The notes under the pieces: model-generated
What the model saw: the letters and a program-made list of their open reading frames with translations, nothing else
What the model was told of the DNA's origin: nothing
Database searches by the model: none
In this document: positions 59,601-64,000 of the stretch, one piece after another
Layout: each line of letters opens with the position of its first letter
Position numbering within the stretch: position 1 is the stretch's first letter
Program-made: the position numbers and the translations under genes
Origin: Siphonodentalium dalli
Lineage: Eukaryota > Mollusca > Scaphopoda > Gadilida > Siphonodentaliidae
Reading direction: 5' to 3'
Length of the DNA: 64,000 nucleotides
NCBI GenBank assembly: GCA_032622095.1
Contig: CP136068.1
Span: forward strand, 135,169,989-135,233,988

Positions 59601-62600
59601 GCAAAACCTCATCTGTGACCTCTTGTTACCACGGCCACCGGTACCATGGAAACTGTTCCCCTGGCCTGAGAAATCCTCTGATATAAAACAAATTAATTTA
59701 GAGATTAACTCTGACGGAATGAATGAGTTCACAAGAAATAAGTTCTAAACCTTCTAATCTGAATAGATGATCCAATAAAATCCTGAAAATATATATCAGT
59801 CTGCTCTCTTATATTTTAAGCGGTATTTGTTGATGTTGAGTTCAAGTCTGAGTTTAGTGTGCCTGTCATTTGCAGAATAAGGTCCACAGAGGGTGAATTT
59901 AGTGATGCTATCCCGCATAGCGGACAAGCATCACCAAATTCACACTCTTGGGACTTCATTCTGCATGGCCTCATCTGCTATGGGAGACATAGACTCAGAT
60001 GAATGTTCCCAACTGGTGAATATTGTGATATACACCCATTGGGAACCTCGATTATGCAATGTGTCGTCTGCCAATTTGGGGATATAGAGAAACTAAACTA
60101 AAAAAGAAATAGAATCTATGTGAAGAAGTTTCTATAGAAATTTGATAATAAAGAAACTTTCCAAAGTACATGAGGCCTAAACAGAATGAGGTCCCCAGAG
60201 GGTGAATTTAGTGAATTTAGTGATGCTAGCCCACTCTTTGTTTTTTTGTGATAGTGTCACTAAATTCACCCTCTGGGGACCTCATTCTGCAAATGACAGG
60301 CACACAAAACTCAGACTTGATCGAGTTGGGTAAGATGATTTTATAGCATTCTAACACTGAGAAGACAGTGAGTGCTCCACTGACAAGTCATATTAAATAT
60401 TAGAATCCTCCCAACATATTAAGCAGAAATATGATTAACATCCATATAATAAATAAAAGGTCAGCAGACCACAGTGTCCCCCGAAAACTTGGCAAGTCGA
60501 TGCCGCTTTTTTGAAGAAATTAAAAAAAATGTTGAAATTTTCTAAGTTGAAAATGGTTAATAACTCCGTAAAAAAAAATTCCGTCATCTATATACATGTT
60601 GCACATCTCCAATATGTGGGTAACAATACTCTGAAGTATCAAAAAATATCTACGATCAAAACTGTAGGAGGAGTTGATTACACCACGAAGGTACCCTCAT
60701 ACAGAAAAGTCGAAAAGGGTTAATAACTCCGTCAAAAAATAATATTTCCGTCATCTGTATACATGTTGCACATCTCCAATATGTGGGTAACAATACTCTG
60801 AAGTATCAAAAAATATCTACGATCAAAACTGTAGGAGGAGTTGATTACACCACGAAGGTACCCTCATACAGAAAAGTCGAAAAGGGTTAATAACTCCGTC
60901 AAAAAATAATATTTCCGTCATCTGTATACATGTTGCACATCTTCAATATATGGGCAATAATATTATGAAGTTTCAAATCTCTGGGATGAAATCTGTAGGA
61001 GGAGATGATTACACCATGAAGGTACTCAAAAGTTTGACGGACGGACGGACGGCTCGACGAACGGACGGTACGACGGACGGATGGACCCCGTTTCTATAGT
61101 CCCCCAAAAATATATTTTTCAGGGGGACAATAACGAAGAAACTTACCATCATAAACACACCATTCTAGCAGTAGAAGACATCACGTGCTTACCTGACACA
61201 TCATATAATCATCCATTAAACTTACCATACTAGTCACACCATTCTAGCGGTAGAAGACATCGCGTGCTTCTCTGACACGTCATATAATCCTCCATTAAAG
61301 GAGAAACTTACCATACTAGTCACACCATTCTAGCGGTAGAAGATATTGTGTGTTTCCCTGACAAGTCATATAATCCTCCATTAAAGGAGAAACTTACCAT
61401 CAGAGACACACCATTCTAGCAGTAGAAGACATCGTGTGCTTCCCTGACACGTCATATAATCCTCCAGCATGAGTGGACATAACGTACAGAGACAAGCCAT
61501 GGCTAGCAGCTGAATTTCCTCGAATTGAGCTTCCCGCCATTCTCGAGGCCCGTGCGTCTTCTCGTTGGCTCTCACATACGAGAATAGGGACAACATGAAA
61601 TGGCCTTCTGCTAAAATCTAAAAAACAAAAAAATATATAGAGAATAAACACTTGATTGAACTGGTGACGTTGCATAACAGGAGAATGCCAGGGACGTCAC
61701 ATAAACAGGACATTGCAGTGAGCTAGAGTACAAAATAGTCCCATCCTCGTTTGAATAATTTCATGTTGCTAGTTCAATCAAGTGATTGCTCTCTATATAT
61801 TTTTAGTGATTATTCGGTTTATTATATTCCACTGTAAACATCTGATATTCCAGAAATCTGAATAATATACCTGCACTATACCCATGATGCATACATTTTG
61901 ATAGAGTGTATGAATACATAACACGCTAGTTAAAGTGACGTAATTCACTAGTGAAATTATCATTTATAATTACTCATGAAATCAAGGTAAATCACACATT
62001 ACAGGAATGTAATAAATATAAGTTACTGTGGTTGATTGACAGTAACACGGTATGACACTGACAGCTTGGAGTTTATGTTCAACTGAGTCCTGGAATTTAA
62101 ATGTTCTGCTGACAGTCAAGCCTGAGTTTAGTGTACCTGTCATTTCCATAATGAGGCCCCCCAGAGGGTGAATTGAGTGATGCTATCCCACATAGTGTGC
62201 TAGCATCACTAAATTCACCCTCTGGGGACCTCATTCTGCTTAGGGCTCATCTTCTCTGAAAAGTTTCTTTATCAAATTTCTATAGAAACTTCTTCACATA
62301 GATTCTATTTCTTTTTTAGTTGGCAGATGACACATTGCATAATCGAGGTTCCCAATGGGTGTACATCCCAATATTCATCAGTTGGGAACTTCAGTCTGAG
62401 TCTATTATGTCTCCCATAGTAGATGAGGCCATGCAGAATGAGGTTCCCAAAGGATGAATTAGGTGATGCTAGCCCGCTATGCAGGATAGCATAACTAAAT
62501 TCACCCTCTGTGGACCTCATTCTGCAAATTACAGACACACTAAACTCAGGCTTCAGACAGTCCAGGTCTTTCATAGCCATTTTAAATTTATTCCGAAAGA

Positions 62601-63866
62601 ATGATCAGAACAAAATGTTGAAATCTCCTATTATTTTCTTCATAATGGTGTTCATGTAAATGAGGTCATAAAAAAAACAGTCCAGCGAGAGAGGATGTTG
62701 TTGTTTTTGTTTCCATTAAGTCAGCCCCCTTAATTCAGATTGTTTGGCTTCGGCAATCCGCTACGGCAACAGTATGCCGTGACCCAGTTTGCTTCAGCAA
62801 ATTGCTTCGGCAATGCTGATTGCCGTAGCCAATTATGAAGGCTGTTATGTTGACTGCTCGATGCGTAAACATGAAATATTTTGCACGGTTCTATGATCAA
62901 TCAAATATGAGGTTTCTTACTGGAGATGGAGCATATAACTATCATGCTGTTATTCACATGTTGAAGTGTGTAATAAAGACAATAACTAACTGGTATGATT
63001 GCAGGATCTCTGCTCAGTGAAACAACAATGTTGAACAGTAGCTTCTTCAGTTCAAAGTCCTCATGGTTCAGCTGTAATTTGAGGTGTTTCACTAAGGCAT
63101 TGTGGCTTTTGACTGAAATGTATTGATAAAAAAAATATCATAGTGATCAATAAATGACAACCTCACAATGGTGAATCAATATTTTGACACAATGCACTAA
63201 ATTCAATATCAAATACACATCTAGAAAGTCAGAATAAAGAAACAGATTTATTAACCAATATATAGCTAGTGGCTCCAAAATAATTTTTGGGAAAAAGATC
63301 ATCCTGAAATTTTGCGAAAACCATGTACCAATGCATTCTCTCATATATGCAAGTCTCCCATCGGTAGCCTCGCATATATAAGAGAATGGATTGGCCTAAC
63401 AAATTTTATATTATTTTTTATTATTGTTAAAGAATGTAAGAAAATATTATGAAAAATTGTTAAAGAATGTAAGAAAATGATAAAAAAAATTATAATATTA
63501 ATAATCTGCATAATCAATGTAAAGTAATTTTATTAATGCGCTGCCAAAATGGCGGGAAGCATGCGCCTAGTGACAAATACACTATGTGATATAAGGAAAT
63601 ATGTAACGGCATTTTTAAGGATATAATATGAGTTTCATGTGATCTATCAAAATATACTGTCATATTATGAGAATGCAATGATGTACCAACCTTCTTGGAA
63701 TGTAGCAAATAATGTCAGTTGTCGTGCAAAGCCAGTTTCCACAAAGGGTGTATCATCACATTTGGCAGCGACAAGACCAGCTAAGACAAGGAGATCATTT
63801 CGTAATTGCCTGTCATAGTGACTATAGCCCTGGGTCAGCTGGTTAATGAATGCATCTCGTAGTTGA
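44545..63866 (-). CDS. CFAP69: CFAP69, cilia- and flagella-associated protein 69 (15 exons, 5' part outside window)
   Basis: Join on the minus strand: 63866-63691, 63112-62991, 61617-61398, 59677-59513, 57873-57758, 57031-56913, 55491-55410, 53439-53247, 52888-52751, 52422-52346, 51880-51683, 49335-49249, 47971-47907, 47180-47138, 44676-44545. All introns have GT-AG borders and all phases agree, giving about 643 residues and a TGA stop. Recognition rests on blocks I know from vertebrate CFAP69: SHYDRQLRND, EDFELKKLLFN, NSFHGTGGRGNK, EDYFLEKEG, CENPKTVNHV, DVSENMRAKIY, STPATLTGGPLA, in the right order. The family is armadillo-like helical repeats with a coiled, charged C-terminus; vertebrate protein is about 940 residues, so roughly the last two thirds are here. 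It acts in motile cilia and sperm flagella (central-apparatus C1b region in algae; flagellar defects when lost in mammals). No frameshift or internal stop was seen, so the gene appears intact despite dense MITEs in its introns. Confidence 0.95.
44739..44826. repeat. Minisatellite, about 29 bp x 3
   Basis: 'gtatgtaggggaggggtgct' plus 'gactata' repeats three times with minor changes, in the last CFAP69 intron. Confidence 0.85.
44899..45358. mobile_element. Family O element: unrelated ends, same core hairpins as families A and B
   Basis: Ends TGTGACCCGCCATATCAAAT and complement, flanked by TATA at 44895-44898 and 45359-45362. Inside are two perfect core hairpins (44949-45018 and 45239-45307, both with CGACC/GGTCG loops) around a spacer of about 220 bp. 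The ends share nothing with the CCCTTT type. Confidence 0.88.
45363..45834. other. CFAP69 intron, no recognised element
   Basis: AT-rich intronic sequence; an isolated 'ggggaataactctagag' resembles the molluscan R-type units. Confidence 0.4.
45835..47100. repeat. R repeat with internal tandem units of about 162 bp
   Basis: It begins near 'atgtccccctacgaagg'. Units starting 'aaaaatgactaattaagggc' begin at about 46215, 46377 and 46538, each containing 'gttatcgcgctaac', with a shorter fourth. They are followed by a CCGTCCGCCCGCCC tract and the hairpin 'gtcgagttttggaaaaaaac'. Non-coding; a typical molluscan layout. Confidence 0.6.
47138..47180 (-). CDS. CFAP69: CFAP69 exon (43 nt)
   Basis: Acceptor 'tcttttgtag', donor ACG|GTAAGC. 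It encodes DTFHKTEVELLHTT, aligned with the vertebrate 'FHQTHIKGLNTT' region. Confidence 0.8.
47238..47619. mobile_element. Family F MITE, copy 10, hairpin 1 deleted
   Basis: CAAGCCTGGAAATAG to 'cacgatttcaaagcttg'. The first hairpin lacks part of its arm; the second is present. Confidence 0.7.
47683..47871. mobile_element. Family E fold-back MITE, copy 12
   Basis: CAGTAATGCCCTAAATAAT to complement with TA on both sides, 35 bp from a CFAP69 exon. Confidence 0.85.
47907..47971 (-). CDS. CFAP69: CFAP69 exon (65 nt)
   Basis: Acceptor 'ttctttcag', donor CCA|GTGAGT. It encodes AAKERQELSIDGSRIEMKHK. A family E MITE ends 35 bp from the donor. Confidence 0.85.
48167..48266 (+). mobile_element. Family C MITE fragment
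   Basis: Right half only: one hairpin and the end 'ttataagggttaa'. Confidence 0.65.
48396..48601 (+). mobile_element. Family D MITE, copy 7, hairpin deleted
   Basis: TTAA on both sides. The sequence jumps from 'ggtggg' to 'aaacatttcctaagggaac', removing most of the hairpin. Confidence 0.8.
48806..49205 (-). mobile_element. Family A MITE, copy 7 (two-hairpin form)
   Basis: Full-length with TTAA on both sides, immediately left of the CFAP69 exon at 49249. Confidence 0.9.
49249..49335 (-). CDS. CFAP69: CFAP69 exon (87 nt) between two near-identical MITEs
   Basis: Acceptor 'cacattccag', donor AAG|GTGAGT. It encodes IRENHRQKEKKLADFTDFI and ARTSNFSLLK. Family A elements lie 43 bp to the left and 62 bp to the right, in the same orientation. 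Confidence 0.9.
49398..49787 (-). mobile_element. Family A MITE, copy 8 (two-hairpin form)
   Basis: Nearly identical to copy 7 but with a spacer about 10 bp shorter; the left TTAA has become TTAT. It lies 62 bp right of the exon. Confidence 0.9.
49788..50204 (+). mobile_element. P repeat plus family C MITE, copy 17
   Basis: P (49788-49959) followed directly by a family C element (49960-50204), matching 35704-36111. The first C hairpin is intact, the second shortened. Confidence 0.75.
50383..51325. repeat. T repeat, copy 2, with nested family A element
   Basis: It shares with 53468-53794 the 'aggatctc...atgagt' start, an inverted segment ('gaatttagtggatgaagtta') and an inner part bounded by TTTATCACATAATC and 'ctaattatgtgataaa'. 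Weak assignment. Confidence 0.45.
50421..50820 (+). mobile_element. Family A MITE, copy 9 (two-hairpin form)
   Basis: Full-length with TTAA on both sides. The left end has two substitutions ('ttaacccgttatccaacaaa'). Confidence 0.9.
51388..51650 (+). mobile_element. Family C MITE, copy 18, beside a CFAP69 donor
   Basis: Left TTAA intact; the right end is degraded ('gcaggatgctccagacatcc'). It stops about 30 bp before the exon at 51683. Confidence 0.75.
51683..51880 (-). CDS. CFAP69: CFAP69 exon (198 nt)
   Basis: Acceptor 'attttcacag', donor GAG|GTAACA. It encodes LGEVWTEIIGELDVEDVRP to NQDVLDEQEFYAE, the start of the charged helical tail. A family C MITE ends about 30 bp from the donor. Confidence 0.92.
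51932..52283 (+). mobile_element. Chimeric family C (left half) / family D element
   Basis: The first 125 bp are family C with hairpin 1 and 'actggcttacaaa'. The sequence then switches directly to family D 'atggattctctcagtcattt', missing D's first 19 bp, and runs to a degraded D end. Confidence 0.75.
52346..52422 (-). CDS. CFAP69: CFAP69 exon (77 nt)
   Basis: Acceptor 'atttacag', donor AAG|GTATTA. It encodes FTDLPGLTVEDHVTLTVIEK and YMDFK. Confidence 0.9.
52523..52655. mobile_element. Family D terminus fused to a family E right half
   Basis: The 20-bp D end 'ttaagcctttctatactaaa' (52523-52542) is followed by the right arm of family E to 'agggcattcatg'. Confidence 0.7.
52751..52888 (-). CDS. 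CFAP69: CFAP69 exon (138 nt)
   Basis: Acceptor 'ttattttacag', donor ATAG|GTGAGT. It encodes DPKKPIMGMFQEQQG, VTPLPATCPSQ and IVDVSENMRAKIYSLFCKI. Confidence 0.92.
52951..53207 (+). mobile_element. Family C MITE, copy 20
   Basis: TTAA at both ends, but the CCCTTTCA of the left end is missing ('ttaacttgatgggagc'). Both hairpins present. Confidence 0.75.
53247..53439 (-). CDS. CFAP69: CFAP69 exon (193 nt)
   Basis: Acceptor 'ctttttcag', donor GTTG|GTAAGT. It encodes TCPKNMHNLILGCILDLCEN to NEEREMGVERDDNGALVG. A family C MITE ends about 40 bp beyond the donor. Confidence 0.92.
53468..53794. repeat. T repeat, copy 1
   Basis: A hairpin segment ('ctcaaatagaatttagagg' against 'cactaaattcgatttgag') is followed by an element bounded by TTTATCACATGATC and AAATTATGTGATAAA. 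It holds 'cgtgacgtcatcgcacgcg'. Class unknown. Confidence 0.5.
54240..54668. mobile_element. hAT-like MITE X with perfect 8-bp duplication
   Basis: Ends TAGGGCCGTAACGATTAA and complement of TAGGGCCATAACGATTAA, flanked by TTGTGCAT at 54232-54239 and 54669-54676. TAGGGC-type ends with 8-bp duplications are characteristic of hAT elements. The arms extend through 'ttcgattcgaatcacgatg'. No transposase frame. Confidence 0.9.
54851..55335 (-). mobile_element. Solo LTR, 485 bp
   Basis: On the minus strand it starts TGTGACATAACG and ends 'tatatacttcaca' (TG...CA). A TATA-like 'agtatataagaaac' lies mid-element and an AATAAA at 54909-54914 towards its 3' end. The flanks are GCTTT and ACTTT on the + strand (4 of 5 match). 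No internal gag/pol is present, so it is a solo LTR in a CFAP69 intron, superfamily unassigned. Confidence 0.75.
55410..55491 (-). CDS. CFAP69: CFAP69 exon (82 nt)
   Basis: Acceptor 'tatttttag', donor GAG|GTATGA. It encodes CSVVGCFTTEDYFLEKEG and VFLLTDLLE. Confidence 0.9.
55741..56180 (+). mobile_element. Family G MITE, copy 5, alternative left end
   Basis: TTAA on both sides; left end AGATGCATTATCCAAATTAA, right end GAGTACCT. Another family G end alone ('ttaaaggtactcaatcc') is at about 55599-55615. Confidence 0.75.
56181..56440 (+). mobile_element. Family D MITE, copy 9, sharing a TTAA with family G
   Basis: It begins at the same TTAA (56181-56184) that ends G copy 5. It ends 'tagtataggaaggattaa'. 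The hairpin 'cagacaataagttcaa' is present. Confidence 0.8.
56441..56912. other. CFAP69 intron, no recognised element
   Basis: A poly-G run near 56509-56523; otherwise nothing assigned. Confidence 0.4.
56913..57031 (-). CDS. CFAP69: CFAP69 exon (119 nt)
   Basis: Acceptor 'attttatag', donor TGTG|GTAAGT. It encodes ELFGTIGVDVAIRYLKTDPK and LLNSGLGHHRLLLTAVDCV. It was too broken up by phase to show as one long open frame. Confidence 0.9.
57528..57678. mobile_element. Family F MITE, copy 11, one-hairpin form
   Basis: Near-perfect 151-bp palindrome, ends CAAGCCTTGAAATAG and complement, flanked by AATAGTAT and AATATTAT (7 of 8). Confidence 0.85.
57758..57873 (-). CDS. CFAP69: CFAP69 exon (116 nt)
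   Basis: Acceptor 'attttccag', donor AAG|GTCAGA. It encodes ILDHATSSKIEDDAVDVEMQ and SDMLMILSCLCENDIHRK. Confidence 0.9.
57875..57999. repeat. Tandem repeat, about 31 bp x 4, abutting a CFAP69 acceptor
   Basis: Units containing 'ggaaaatagcacc' recur at about 57875, 57906, 57936 and 57967. The first includes the acceptor region of the exon at 57758-57873. Confidence 0.75.
58255..58496 (-). mobile_element. Family D MITE, copy 10
   Basis: Starts 'ttaaccctttctacactaaa' and ends 'ccattcagtataaacggataa'. Hairpin partly deleted. Confidence 0.75.
58685..59174 (+). mobile_element. Family D MITE, copy 11, with an insert of about 230 bp
   Basis: D sequence at 58685-58800 and 59030-59174 is separated by 'tttatataggctcattcagg ... 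agcgtgtaataaaaattaac', rich in 'cgtacg' motifs. The insert is unidentified. Confidence 0.7.
59327..59512. repeat. 93-bp direct duplication ending at a CFAP69 donor
   Basis: Two identical-looking units from 'acatttaaaacatcttgatt' to 'aaattttccagaaggaact'. The second ends exactly at the donor of the exon at 59513. Confidence 0.9.
59513..59677 (-). CDS. CFAP69: CFAP69 exon (165 nt)
   Basis: Acceptor 'tttatatcag', donor TCAA|GTAAGT. It encodes EDFSGQGNSFHGTGGRGNK and DETVLQDLVDQGAINQLSS, a highly conserved block of the family. Confidence 0.93.
59843..60319. mobile_element. Family F MITE, copy 12 (two-hairpin form)
   Basis: CAAGTCTGAGTTTAG to 'aaaactcagacttg'; both hairpins present, the second with a TTTGTTTTTTTG loop change. 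Confidence 0.8.
60474..61128. repeat. R-type repeat with 170-bp tandem units and ACGG tract
   Basis: Bounded by 'gtgtcccccgaaaac' and 'tttttcagggggacaa', which are complementary. Three units of about 170 bp start near 'ggttaataactccgt' (60545, 60716, 60886). They are followed by a (GACG)n / ACGG tract. No long open frame. Confidence 0.65.
61142..61392 (-). repeat. Three extra copies of a CFAP69 exon 3' end with its splice donor
   Basis: 'cttaccat...cacaccattctagc' and the following exon sequence recur at 61142, 61221 and 61307 before the real exon end at 61393-61398. Periods are 79, 86 and 86 bp. Each copy keeps a GTAAG donor on the minus strand. Confidence 0.9.
61398..61617 (-). CDS. CFAP69: CFAP69 exon (220 nt) with duplicated 3' end downstream
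   Basis: Acceptor 'gttttttag', donor GATG|GTAAGT. It encodes ILAEGHFMLSLFSYV to YMTCQGSTRCLLLLEWCVSD. Copies of its last part, with the donor, follow in the intron (61142-61392). Confidence 0.92.
61618..62116. other. CFAP69 intron, no recognised element
   Basis: AT-rich, nothing assigned. Confidence 0.4.
62117..62553. mobile_element. Family F MITE, copy 13 (two-hairpin form)
   Basis: CAAGCCTGAGTTTAG to 'ctaaactcaggctt', flanked by CTGACAGT and CAGACAGT (7 of 8). Confidence 0.8.
62723..62843. mobile_element. Family Q short hairpin element, copy 2
   Basis: Matches 5156-5266: 'taattcagattgtttggctt' and 'gattgccgtagccaattatg'. Confidence 0.5.
62991..63112 (-). CDS. CFAP69: CFAP69 exon (122 nt)
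   Basis: Acceptor 'catttcag', donor CCA|GTTAGT. It encodes VKSHNALVKHLKLQL and EDFELKKLLFNIVVSLSRD. The length between 'SRD' and the next exon's 'AEG' matches the vertebrate protein exactly. Confidence 0.9.
63301..63398 (-). mobile_element. Family C MITE fragment
   Basis: 'tcctgaaattttgcgaaaac' and one hairpin; the remainder is lost in AT-rich sequence. Confidence 0.7.
63691..63866 (-). CDS. CFAP69: CFAP69 exon, first in window (176 nt)
   Basis: Acceptor 'ttttttcag' and donor GAAG|GTTGGT. It encodes QLRDAFINQLTQGYSHYDRQ and on to TGFARQLTLFATFQE. The first base completes a codon from an exon outside the window. Confidence 0.9.
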
Positions 63867-64000
63867 CTGAAAAAAAGTTGAAAACCTCTCATTCAGAAAA
63901 AATTTACTAAAGTTGTCAACTGAACAATATAAAACAGACTATTTAATCAATCTGGATCTGCATCTCCTGTCATTTGAATAAAATTTCATAAATGTTTGTC

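Noticed and set aside
1-63398. Regular spaced palindromes suggesting a CRISPR array
   Set aside because: The repeats are transposon hairpins with TTAA duplications, scattered over tens of kilobases; there are no short constant spacers and no cas genes.

Overview
The window looks like animal genomic DNA, most likely from a mollusc. That is an inference from three things: (i) one gene with clear metazoan intron-exon structure; (ii) repeats carrying CCGTCCGT/ACGG tracts and 'ggccataactc' units, which are common in bivalve and gastropod genomes; (iii) an extreme load of short AT-rich inverted-repeat elements. It holds no prokaryotic operons, no CRISPR array and no rRNA or tRNA genes.

Genes. (1) At the left end, on the + strand, are the last two exons (450-2117 and 6041-6121, phase-compatible, stop TAA at 6119-6121) of a Ser/Asn/Pro-rich, probably disordered protein that I cannot name. 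(2) On the - strand, 44545-63866 carries the last 15 coding exons of CFAP69 (cilia- and flagella-associated protein 69, an armadillo-type axonemal protein). All splice phases agree, there is no frameshift, and the stop codon is present; the N-terminal third lies beyond the right edge. Between them (6.1-44.5 kb) I find almost no coding sequence, only two weak exon-like fragments (38223-38375 and 41545-41643).

Repeats. Most of the rest is short non-autonomous DNA transposons, named here by letter. Families A, B, C and D all start TTAACCCTTT and end AAAGGGTTAA (TTAA target, piggyBac-like). G (AGGTACTC ends) and L (AGGCCCACTT ends) also use TTAA. E has CAGTAATGCCC ends and a TA target (Tc1/mariner-like). 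F has CAAGCCT ends, with 8-bp target duplications perfect at three copies (hAT-like). N (29538-33040) and X (54240-54668) are single hAT-like insertions with perfect 8-bp duplications. O has TGTGACCCGCC ends and a TATA duplication. H has GGTTACACTGG ends. There is also a minus-strand solo LTR (54851-55335), a 5S-rRNA-like SINE candidate (24072-24283), Helitron-like termini, and longer molluscan repeats with internal tandem units (J, R).

The most unusual signal is that one near-perfect hairpin of about 70 nt (arm GCCAATGCATTCTCTTATAT, variant loops) sits inside four families with unrelated termini (A, B, C, O). A, C, O and F share a two-hairpin layout (terminus, hairpin, spacer, mirrored hairpin, terminus) and have one-hairpin derivatives. 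The hairpin behaves as an exchangeable module independent of the transposition ends.

Layout: 0-6 kb end of gene 1; 6-28 kb MITE-rich intergenic; 28-34.5 kb degenerate local repeats interrupted by a 3.5-kb hAT-like element holding an exact 1353-bp tandem duplication; 34.5-44.5 kb MITEs; 44.5-63.9 kb CFAP69, whose introns are packed with the same MITEs and with tandem duplications abutting splice sites of three consecutive exons.
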